From Strongylocentrotus droebachiensis (Eukaryota > Echinodermata > Echinoidea > Camarodonta > Strongylocentrotidae): a stretch of DNA of 64,000 nucleotides. The position numbers and the translations under genes were made by a program. The first letter of the stretch is position 1. The number at the start of each line of letters is the position of its first letter. Below the pieces are notes generated by a model that saw only the letters and a list, made by a program, of their open reading frames with translations, was not told the origin of the DNA and did not search any database. Below are positions 56,044-64,000 of the stretch, in pieces. The stretch spans positions 1 through 64,000 of the forward strand of contig JAVYIG010006790.1 in the NCBI GenBank assembly GCA_035222895.1. Reading direction: 5' to 3'.

Positions 56044-56340
56044 GTGATCCGGGTTTGCGGCTCTCAAACGGACCTATTTAGTATTCAGGCTGGGTAGAGG
56101 TCAAGCTGGCAAGTGGCAGTTGGAGTAAATTGTATCCTTATTATTATTATGTTAATCGTTATGGTTATTGGGATTTGTCTGCCTCTCAGTATATCTCGAA
56201 CATCTGTCGTCAGTTTAGATTTGGGGAGCTCAACTGGTGAGATAGTTTTGAGTATATCAGCACGTACAATATGACAAAGGTGACGAGATGTCCTTACGGA
56301 GTTGCACACCACGAGAGCTGCATATTTTTATTATATAAAT
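56044..56340 (+). pseudogene. SRCR-like exon J, stops at start
   Basis: After TTTTGTACAG it reads DPGLRLSNGPI then TAG. Further along a TGA replaces the second Trp of NWW. The remainder keeps WVEVKLASGSWSKLY, ISNICRQF, and SCIFLLYKY. The upstream flank is only ~140 bp because a LINE scrap precedes it. Confidence 0.75.
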
Positions 56341-57534
56341 ATGTATTTTTTTGATTTTTTGTTGGGGGGGGGGGGGGGGGGGTTAATTATCATATTCAGT
56401 ATTATATATACAGTGCCGCCAACCAGTACGACTTTTATAAGTAAATACGATAGTACGATTTTTTTTTGGGTATGGAAAATTGCCCATTCTCTCCTGTAAC
56501 ATATCCTACAAGCATCTCACATCGGCAATTTTGGGATGTCCATTGGTTCATTGAACACGCCAGTCATGACGAAATCATGCATATTCAACCAATGATCCAT
56601 AACAAATGTTCTTCCTGTATATACATGTAGGAACTTATGCAAAAAGGGAGGCCCCCCCCAAAAAAAAAAACAAAAAAAAACGTAAAAACGCTTGTTCGTG
56701 GTGAGAAAGTACTTATCGATTAAAAAAAGAATAGGTTTTTTGTTCAGTTGAGGTTGGCAGCTCTTGATCCGCGTATCAGTCCGTGTTTTTTTCCAGTAAA
56801 ATACTAAAAATACAACTTTTGAGATTAAAGAATATATTTTTTAATTCCAGAGGTTGGATAGTCTGCCTGTATGAGGCGGCTGCTTGGTTATTTTAACATG
56901 ATATATGGACGTCAATAGGCCAATTTACACATATCAATCACCATTTGGAAAGTCATCGATTTTTTTGACTGCCATTAATACTACTGGAAAGATCCCCTTG
57001 TTTGCTATTGTCTTGAAAGTGATTATTAGCGCCATATACTATAAAACCGTCGACATAAAATAGGGTAGTACGTCTCACTTAAGATCGAACCATCTCAAAT
57101 ACAACGTTAGTTGGCGCCATCGTCTGTACAGCCCGCGCCGTATCAAATAACGGCACCGATCCTTGGCCAAATGCACCTGAAATATTGCTTTGGTAGATAG
57201 ATTTATCCCCATTGTAAGCTGCTTCTACACTGCAATATTAGATTCTCGATATTGTTCACATCGATAATTTTTGTTAACGCCTGCCGAAATTTCACTTATT
57301 TTCGGTAGTGTAAACGCCCTCTCTTTAGATTCGGGACGATTCAAGCTTTTGCTCTAGAGACTGTACCATATTTCGACTTGGAAATGAAGGAAGTATGAAT
57401 AAATAATGTTGATGTAATATTTGCCTTGCTACACTGTCGCTCATAAAGTTGGAATACTTTTGTTTAACCCCTATTTGTGGAATTATTTTAAAAATAATTT
57501 AAAAATAAGAGATCTAGATAATAGAATACATTTT
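56341..57534. other. Exon J downstream flank and unassigned sequence
   Basis: 56,860-57,190 is array 3-prime flank (GAGGCGGCTGCTTGG, TATATGGACGTCAATAGG, GTTGGCGCCATCG). The rest is AT-rich, with a G homopolymer at 56,366. No gene seen. Confidence 0.5.
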
Positions 57535-57935
57535 CAAATTTTATTGAATAATAATCTGACAATGTGTGTTTTGCGTGACTGCTAAAGCATGTGTATGCTA
57601 CTATGCTTATCAACTAGGGGACCTATGCCCTTAAGTCATAAATGACAGTAATGAGGATTAATGCCACACAAAAGGGCACTAATATAGCACATCGACACGG
57701 TTTTGATCCTGGGGCCTCACAGTTACGAGGCCATTGCTTTGTCACTGAACCATGACTGTACGCAGCGGGGGCTAGGGTAGGGGGCAGTTTCAATAAATAA
57801 AAAAACAACAAAGAAAATGCAATAAATTTTCAATAATTTATTGCATTTTACCCCGGTCCCAAACATGAACAAATCTTCTGTGTGCCCATGTCTTGAGCCA
57901 TAATGCATGGCCGTCCAGAGGATTTTTTTTATGTT
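57535..57935 (-). repeat. Interspersed tRNA-like repeat, copy 3 (inverted)
   Basis: Reverse complement of the family at 1,975, including TGGGGCCTCACAGTTACGAG and GACGGCCATGCATTATGG. Confidence 0.6.
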
Positions 57936-57989
57936 GGGGACCGGGGTAAAACGTAATTAATTATTGAAAATTTATTGAATTTTCTTTGC

Positions 57990-58545
57990 ATTTTGTCCCG
58001 TCCTTTACATTTCATGAAATGATCTGCGATTACATAGTTTGGATAGACTAATCATACACTCCCATATAGAAATTAAAAGAGATCATTTCATGACATGTTA
58101 AGGACGACACAGAATGCAAGGGTCCCCCCTTGCATTTTGTCCCGTCCTTAACATCTCATGGAATGATCTGCGATTACAAAGTTTGGATAGACTGATCGTA
58201 CACTCCTATACAGAAATAAAAAGAGATCATTTCATGACATGTTAAGGACGACACAGAATGCAAGGGACCCCCCTTGCAAACTATGTAATCACAGAATGCA
58301 AGGGTCCCCCTTGCATTTTGTCCCGTCCTTAACATCTCATGGAATGATCTGCGATTACATAGTTTGGATAGACTGATCATACACTCCTATATAGAAATGA
58401 AAAGAGATCATTTCATGACATGTTAAGGACGACACAGAATGCAAGGGTCCCCCCTTGCATTTTGTCCCGTCCTTTACATCTCATGGAATGATCTGCGATT
58501 ACATAGTTTGGATAGACTAATCATACACTCCCATATAAATTCCGT
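57990..58545. repeat. Palindromic tandem satellite, 144-bp unit
   Basis: GATCTGCGATTACA occurs at 58,021, 58,165, 58,346 and 58,490 (spacings 144, 181, 144). Within each unit, GATCATTTCATGACATGTTA, AGGACG, and GAATGCAAGGG are followed by their near reverse complements (CCTTGCATTTTGTCCCGTCC, TTAACATCTCATGGAATGAT). The 181-bp unit has an extra partial copy of the centre. Confidence 0.85.
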
Positions 58546-58554
58546 AGGCGTTGA

Positions 58555-58870
58555 CTTGTCTTTATGTTATTTGCGACTCTGACTCCGACTGTAAAGAAAG
58601 ATGAAAGGAAATGTAGTTATGTTGAATCAGTGGCGCATAAATATTGAACATGAATATGCACTGAGTTATATAGAGTCCCGTGCATCAATCTAAGTACGTA
58701 TATATGAGAGGTGGAATAAATGGGACAACCCTTTATAGGTAAACAGTATTTATACCGACTGGGCAAAAAAGGAATCAGGAATACTCACTGATAGCTAACT
58801 GAATTATTAGCGACGATAAATACAACTTCACCGAATTAATGAAATGAATGTTACCCTAGGGGTTGATTCA
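58555..58870 (+). repeat. Upstream flank belonging to exon K unit
   Basis: Array landmarks: GACTCTGACTCCGACTGTAAA, TTATACCGACTGGGCAAAAA, TAGCGACGATAAATACAACT. The flank resumes at ~61,820 after LINE and other insertions. Confidence 0.6.
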
Positions 58871-59449
58871 GTTATCATCATATTTTTTACATTATTTTGT
58901 ATTCATCTTGTTATTATTAATATTATTACAATTTTTAAATTTTATTTCGGATGGGGGGGGGGGGGGGGTTAAGATTTAAGGACCCCTCCAACCCAACTAA
59001 CTTATCCTTTTAAAACATGAATACACCGTTCTTATTAATATTCCAGCCTACGATTTTTCAGAAAATCTCTATATTGAGCAAAAAATGATAATAACCATCC
59101 ATTTTCACAGATCTCACACTTGCTAAGCTCCACCCCTCGAAAAAGATAAATGCGGTCACGTACCTTAATGACGCATGTCACGATATTGCAGGAAATTCCT
59201 TGTATTTGTCCTACAACTAAGGATCTTACAAACTCATTGTTATTCATAATTAGGAATGACGAAATGGCAAAAAAGTTTTGGGATTATCAAGTGCATATTA
59301 TTTTTCGGATAATTGTCTCCTTTTTTCAATCATTATCGAAGTATGTCTTTTTAAAATACATTTTAATACCCCAAATACCGTACTTTTCACCTAGAAGTCG
59401 CGAGCAGACGATTTTTGCTTAGACTCATACCACAGACCTTTCATTATTT

Positions 59450-59760
59450 TGCGTGCGCGCTCTTGTCAGCCTGGCGTCAGTTTCCTTTAGAACAGAAACT
59501 ATCAAACGAGTGGGCAAAGAGTCCACGGTGTTTATTGTTATAATTTGTGTGTATTCGTGCTTAACGCTTGCGGCGTTGTTTCGTTCTTTCAATTCTAAGG
59601 CGGCTCAAGCCCGATGGATTTCCTTTTATCAAGCCACCAAAGAAGGACTGGGATGCAGACAAGGAGGAGAAGTCTGTGAAGACTGCTGCTGAGAAAAGGG
59701 AAAACATTGAGGGTAATTTTCCAGTTATAAACTTAACTGTTAGTGTGATAGATATTTAGT
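59450..59760 (+). other. Unassigned short frame, possible exon
   Basis: In the frame ending 59,759, RRLKPDGFPFIKPPKKDWDA, then DKEEKSVKTAAEKRENIEG is charged and protein-like, and is followed by GTAATT at a donor-like position (GAG|GTAATT near 59,712). I recognise no family and found no partner exon. Confidence 0.25.
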
Positions 59761-59989
59761 TTAGACCGCTTGTTGCCACTCCGATATGCACTTTCAATTT
59801 TACCGTACGTGCGCCTGAACTGGAGTACGATGTATTCATTAAAACCTCAATTTTTCTTATTTTTTGGGGGAGTATTTATCCTTAACGTAAACATGAGTAT
59901 ACGTTCACTTTCTCAGTTTTAACGGCAAACCGCTGCGCAATACAAGTGCACACCGACGATGAGGTGCGGGTGCGCGCGTGCGTGAAGCG

Positions 59990-61275
59990 GTTTGGCGTGA
60001 AACCTGTGAGGCAGTGTATATCATAATGTCTTCTTTTTTTTAAAGGAAAGACACTCAAACAAATATTAGAAAATTGACACGAAACAGGTAAGGAAGATAA
60101 TAACTTTAAAATCATGTCCATCATTTGTTCTCCTTCTTCTTCCAGTATAGTACAGACCGCCGCGCGCGCCTTTAGCGCGTTATCGTACCTTGTGTTTGTC
60201 AAGTGCAAGTAAAAAGGCTCTACAAGAATTCTATGTACAGCTGAAACAGTCTGAAGCTCAACGGAGCTTAATGTGTTGCACCTTATGCTTGACAAGTTCC
60301 AAATAGGTGCAATCGACGACAGCAGATGGTAAGGAGTTCCACAGTCGGATATTATCTGGGTAGAATTTGGTTTGGAATAGCAGAGTTCGGGCAAAGGGGA
60401 CATGGAACTTCTGTGGATTTTCACGAGTGCTGGGCCAACAACTTGTATGAAGTAGGTGACTGGAAGATCAACCAGGCCATGGAGTATGCTGTAAACCATG
60501 CCTACTTTCTGCTGAGCCCTTCTTTCCTGCATATTGAAGTTGATTCAGCATGGCTAAAACGCTGCATGTGCGCCGATAGTCACCCAGGACGAAAGGTGCA
60601 CATTTCCACTTTTCTGATGTTCTCCTGGTCTTTTGTGGGCAGGCCCCCATGTTTCTTTGCAGAAAGCACCGTACAGAGTTGGTGGTGACGTTTACATGGT
60701 GATTCCATTTCAGGTTGCTCTGGATGTGGACCCCCAAGTACTTTGCAGTTTCTGTTACATGTAGCTGCTCTCCATGGATGAAGTAAGGAAATGAGGCTTT
60801 GGATGTCTGCCTTTTACTATGGACATGCATAACCTGGCATTTTTTGAGGGTGGAATTGCATTAGCCAGTCTGCTTCCCATTCTTGGAGTGCATCTAAGTC
60901 CTTCTGCAGGCATTCTGCATCATCTGCACTTGTCACCTTCCTGTACATTATGCAGTCATCTGCAAACAATTTCACCGTAGACTTTGCTGATATGCAGTCA
61001 GGAAGATCATTGCTGAACAGCAGGAAGAGAAGAGGCCCGACTACACTGCCTTGGGGAACGCCCGACAGGACGGGAGAGGTGTGAGAAGTGCATCCATCAA
61101 GCAATACCCTCTGTGAGCGTCTTGTAAGGAATTCCTCAACCCAGATATGGGTACTACCTCGGATTCCATAGTAGTGGATTTCATGGAGGAGTCTTCCATG
61201 CGGAACCTTATCAAAAGCCTTTGATAGGTCCAACAGGATTTCATCTATCTGGTCTCTTGAACAATTGTTGAAGAT
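59990..61275 (-). pseudogene. Jockey/CR1-like LINE RT, 5-prime truncated
   Basis: Minus-strand frames 60,817-61,233, 60,468-60,830 and 59,882-60,532 cover RT from DLSKAFDKVPHGRLLHEIHY through SGVPQGSVVGPLLFLLFSND and VKLFADDCIMYRKV (FADD catalytic motif), then HGEQLHVTETAKYLGVHIQS and a C-terminal region near VDLPVTYFIQVVGPAL. At least two frameshifts (near 60,825 and 60,500). Upstream codons DQIDEIL are still present at ~61,240, beyond which similarity ends. Confidence 0.8.
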
Positions 61276-61289
61276 TTAGTTGAATTTTG

Positions 61290-61700
61290 GTAGGGTATCT
61301 CCACGCCTGAGTCACGGGTCGAAATTTTGGTCACAGTTCTGAACAAGCGCCCAATTTTCTTATTTACGACAAGTGCAGTGAAAGTTACTTTTTCAAATTC
61401 TTCATGCAGTCCTTCACTGTCCGATTGATCATTGAAATCACTTGCAACCTCTTTGATCGTTGCTCTAGGTCATTGTCTTCTTCAGTCATTTCTCCTTTTC
61501 TCTCACTATGACATTCTTCCATAACCGAGGAAAGAATTCACCAGACACAAATGTTATTTGTATACTTTCGATGCGCTGAGCGTCGCGTACCTGCAATGTT
61601 TTCTCCCGCAGTTACATCATATGCTACTGCGTAATACAGCTCCGAAACTTCTTTTTCTTTCTTAGTGGGCTGAGTCGTCATTTTTAAAGCTAGATTCCAG
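61290..61700 (-). pseudogene. Unassigned coding-like remnant
   Basis: On the minus strand from ~61,682: MTTQPTKKEKEVSELYYAVA, YDVTAGENIAGTR, then after a frame change IESIQITFVSGEFFPRLWKN, and after another change MTEEDNDLEQRSKRLQVISM, INRTVKDCMKNLK. Such stop-free patches in alternating frames suggest a decayed coding region. The family is not recognised. Confidence 0.3.
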
Positions 61701-61819
61701 ACTTATTGATGATTTCCAAGGAAAAACATTGTCATATTCGGAATATCCGTCAAGAAATTCCTCTACATTTTTTCTTCAATTTTAAGCCCGTTTTGGTGGG
61801 GCATTTTAAGGTAATTGAT

Positions 61820-62375
61820 TAGATATCTTCAGCAAAAACGATAAATAACCTCATTGATGTGAATGGATGTACAAGCGCTTGTATACAAATACACAAATAT
61901 AATGTATTTTAGCAAAGAAAATGCAGCATTAGCCTTAACTTAGGAAACCATGTTGCCAAAGCAAATTTAATCCATGGATTGACCCTTCGAGTGGAGTGGA
62001 AAATACAGCTGCTGCATGCAGAGGTTCTTCTCAAAATTTAAAAAAAAAAAAAAATCGCATTTGTTTAATATGCATTCAATTTTTTGTTTTGTTTATTTCT
62101 ACGAGGTTTACGAATAGTGTAATAAAATGTAATGATATGGAATACGTTGGCATAACATTTCTTTATCAGACTTGTTTATACATAAATGAATAATTTTGAA
62201 TTAAAACGTAACTCAAATACTTAAAATTTAAAAATGAAATAGGTGTCTGATAAGTAATCATATGTGTACTTTAGATATTGTACATAATGGAAATTGAAAA
62301 AAATTCGAAACGCCGTTATATAACATGAAACTTCTCATTTAATCTCCGCAACTTTTGTTTATCTTACTTATACAG
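61820..62375 (+). repeat. Upstream flank of exon K
   Basis: Array landmarks: AATATAATGTATTTTAGCAA, GTTGCCAAAGCAAATTTAAT, GACCCTTCGAGTG, CGCCGTTATATAACATG, and the acceptor ACTTATACAG ending at 62,375. Confidence 0.65.
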
Positions 62376-62650
62376 GTGATTCGGGTTTGCGGCTCACTTC
62401 CAGACCTGATCAGTATTAAGGGTGGGTAGAGGTCAAGCTGGCAAGTGGCAGTTGGAGTAAATTGTATGGTAATTATGGGTCTGGGTATGAGTATATCTCG
62501 AAAATCTGTCGTCAGCTTGGATTTGGGTAGCTCAACTGGTGGGATAGTTTTGAATATGGCAGCACGTACAGTATGACAAAGGTGACGATATGTCCTTATG
62601 GAGTTGTGCACCTCCAGAGCTGCATATTTTATCATAAGGAATATTAAATT
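62376..62650 (+). pseudogene. SRCR-like exon K, several stops
   Basis: DSGLRLTSRPDQY then TAA; later WVEVKLASGSWSKLYGNYGS, ISKICRQLGFG then TAG, and NWWDSFEYGSTYSMTKVTIC. The Asn of ISN is Lys. Three or more lesions. Confidence 0.75.
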
Positions 62651-62864
62651 TAGGGGGGGGGGGGGGGGGAGGTGGGTTATTTATCATATTCAGTATGATA
62701 TCGATGAAAATAAAACTTCCAGATCCATTGTGAAGGTGCCCGAGCATGTGTGCATCCGTATTTAAAATAAAAAAAACCCAAAGAAAATGCAATAAATTAT
62801 CAATAATTCACTGCATGATGCCCTGATCACCAACAGGAAAATAAATCCTCTGTGTAGCCATGCC

Positions 62865-63087
62865 TTGAACCATAGTGCATGGCCCTACAGGGGAATATTT
62901 CCTGTTGGAAACCGGAGGAAAATGCAATTAATTATTGATGATTTATTGCATTTTTCGTATTTTGTTGGTATTTGTGGGGGCGGCCCCGTACCCAAGCCCC
63001 CGATGCGTGCAGTCATGATTCAGTGGCAAAACAACGACCTCGTTACTGTGAGGCCCCAAGGTCAAAACCGTGTCGATGTGATATACA
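62865..63087 (+). repeat. Interspersed tRNA-like repeat, copy 4
   Basis: Matches the first ~220 bp of the family (CATGGCCCTACAGG, CAGTGGCAAAACAACGACC, GTGAGGCCCCAAGGTCAAAA); it is cut by the MITE at 63,088. Confidence 0.55.
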
Positions 63088-63698
63088 GTGCGTCCCAGAA
63101 AAAAACGAAACCGAGAATTATCGATGTTTTTTCATAACTTAGTGACATTTATAATTAATAAATGATACATATTTGGAAAGCTTAGAGCCTCCCCATTCAT
63201 TTGATGTAAATCATATGATGCATTTTTCATGCATGAGTGATTGAAGTGGATTCGTTTTCACTGGCTGCCTGCCGTAGCAAAAAGCAAAATTGACAAAAGA
63301 CGTAACTCCGTTTCGTTGACAATCAGCCATGCATGAAGTCTTTCGTCTACGGCTGATTGTCGACGAAACGAAGTTAAGTCTTTTGTTAAGTACGTTTGTT
63401 GATACGGCAGGCAGCCAGTGAAAACGAATTCGTTTAATAAAATTATGGAAATGCAAGCACTACTTTAAACAAACAGAACTTTATTATTCCTAGCTCATTT
63501 TTCCTGATTGAGGTGTCATATGAAAGGGCAGAAACTCAACTTTCTAGAAATGTGATTTTCTCTTTGAAATTAAGATATCGCCCGCCAAATGACTTTTCGG
63601 TTTACTCTCTTCAAATTGATTTGAATCACTCATGCGTGAAATATGCATCATAATGAGTTGCATCAAATGAAAGAGGAGGGTCTAAGCTGTCGAAATAT
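63088..63698. mobile_element. Truncated copy of the CAGTGCGTCCC MITE
   Basis: Left end CAGTGCGTCCCAGAAAAAAA after TA, followed by the arm and centre of the element at 12,404. The right arm stops at ~63,698 before its terminus, where array flank sequence resumes. Confidence 0.8.
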
Positions 63699-63699
63699 T

Positions 63700-63929
63700 G
63701 GCAGGTCTGCCTGCATTTTTGAGGCGGCTGCTTGGTTGTTGTTACATGATTTCTGGACGTCAATAGGCCCATTTATTATCAATCACCATTTTGAAAAGTC
63801 ATCGATTTTTCGGACTGCCATTAATACTACTGGAGAAAATTCCTTTGTTTGCTATTGTCTTGAAAATCATTATTAGCGCCATATAATATAAAACCGTCGA
63901 CATAAAATAGGCTAGTACGTCTTACTTAA
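63700..63929 (+). repeat. Array downstream flank at right edge
   Basis: GAGGCGGCTGCTTGGTTGTT, GGACGTCAATAGGCCC, CACCATTTTGAAAAGTCATC and ATAAAACCGTCGACATAAAA match 56,870-57,070. Confidence 0.6.
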
Positions 63930-64000
63930 AGCCCGGCTCACATAGTAGCGGCAAAGACCCCACGAAAGCCGACAGACGTGAAAATCACATAATGTTAATG
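63930..64000. mobile_element. Left end of a Harbinger-type MITE, cut by window edge
   Basis: Starts AGCCCGGCTCACATAGTAGC after TAA (63,927-63,929), like the GGCCCGGTCACAC family ends. The right end lies outside the window. Confidence 0.55.

Overview
This is eukaryotic, AT-rich genomic DNA, most likely from a sea urchin. The clues are an intronless sea-urchin-type histone H1 reading frame at 18.8 kb, foldback transposons with minisatellite inverted arms like the TU elements described from Strongylocentrotus, and a dense array of exons for an SRCR-like domain, a family greatly expanded in echinoids. There is no bacterial-style gene layout, no rRNA, no CRISPR and no functional tRNA. The species call is inference.

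The backbone is a decaying tandem array of SRCR-like exons. I count eleven copies, all on the plus strand: A 2,985; B 4,062; C 6,043; D 7,811; E 22,881; F 23,986; G 34,194; H 39,991; I 49,504; J 56,044; K 62,376. Most begin after a pyrimidine tract and CAG acceptor and share long upstream and downstream flanks. Only C, D and G are open throughout; the others carry stops or frameshifts. Copies A-B-C-D (1.3-8.6 kb) and E-F-G-H (21.1-40.6 kb) are two copies of one block in the same order. The second is about 12 kb longer, and five identifiable later insertions explain about 11.6 kb of that.

Layout: 0-1 kb, 116-bp satellite. 1.3-8.6 kb, block 1. 8.9-9.6 kb, small MITE and LINE scrap. 9.74-19.49 kb, one TTAA-flanked MITE split by a 9.2-kb insertion that holds a Tx1/L1-like LINE (minus strand, with an internal 2.1-kb tandem duplication and a MITE) and a histone H1-like frame between 24-bp direct repeats. 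19.6-21.5 kb, TU-like foldback. 21.1-40.6 kb, block 2, containing nested MITEs (24.5-30.5 kb), a 1.8-kb palindrome with tRNA-like sequences in its arms (32.4-34.2 kb) and a LINE with twin-priming inversion and target-site duplication (34.7-38.7 kb). 40.6-41.1 kb, intact TTAA MITE. 41.4-45.6 kb, second foldback element with C-rich minisatellite arms, a 9-bp target duplication, and a SINE in its arm that is itself split by a LINE. 46.0-47.2 kb, element with short inverted repeats. 48.5-50.2 kb, exon I unit. 51-56 kb, remnants of several LINEs. 56-64 kb, exons J and K, a palindromic satellite, a Jockey/CR1-like LINE and MITE pieces.

No complete host gene can be assembled from this window. The possible expressed products are the SRCR-like exons C, D and G, presumably spliced to exons outside or undetected, and the H1-like frame. 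Nearly everything else is mobile DNA, and the nesting order gives a relative insertion chronology. Boundaries come from reading the sequence by eye; most are good to a few bases where target duplications are quoted and to tens of bases elsewhere.
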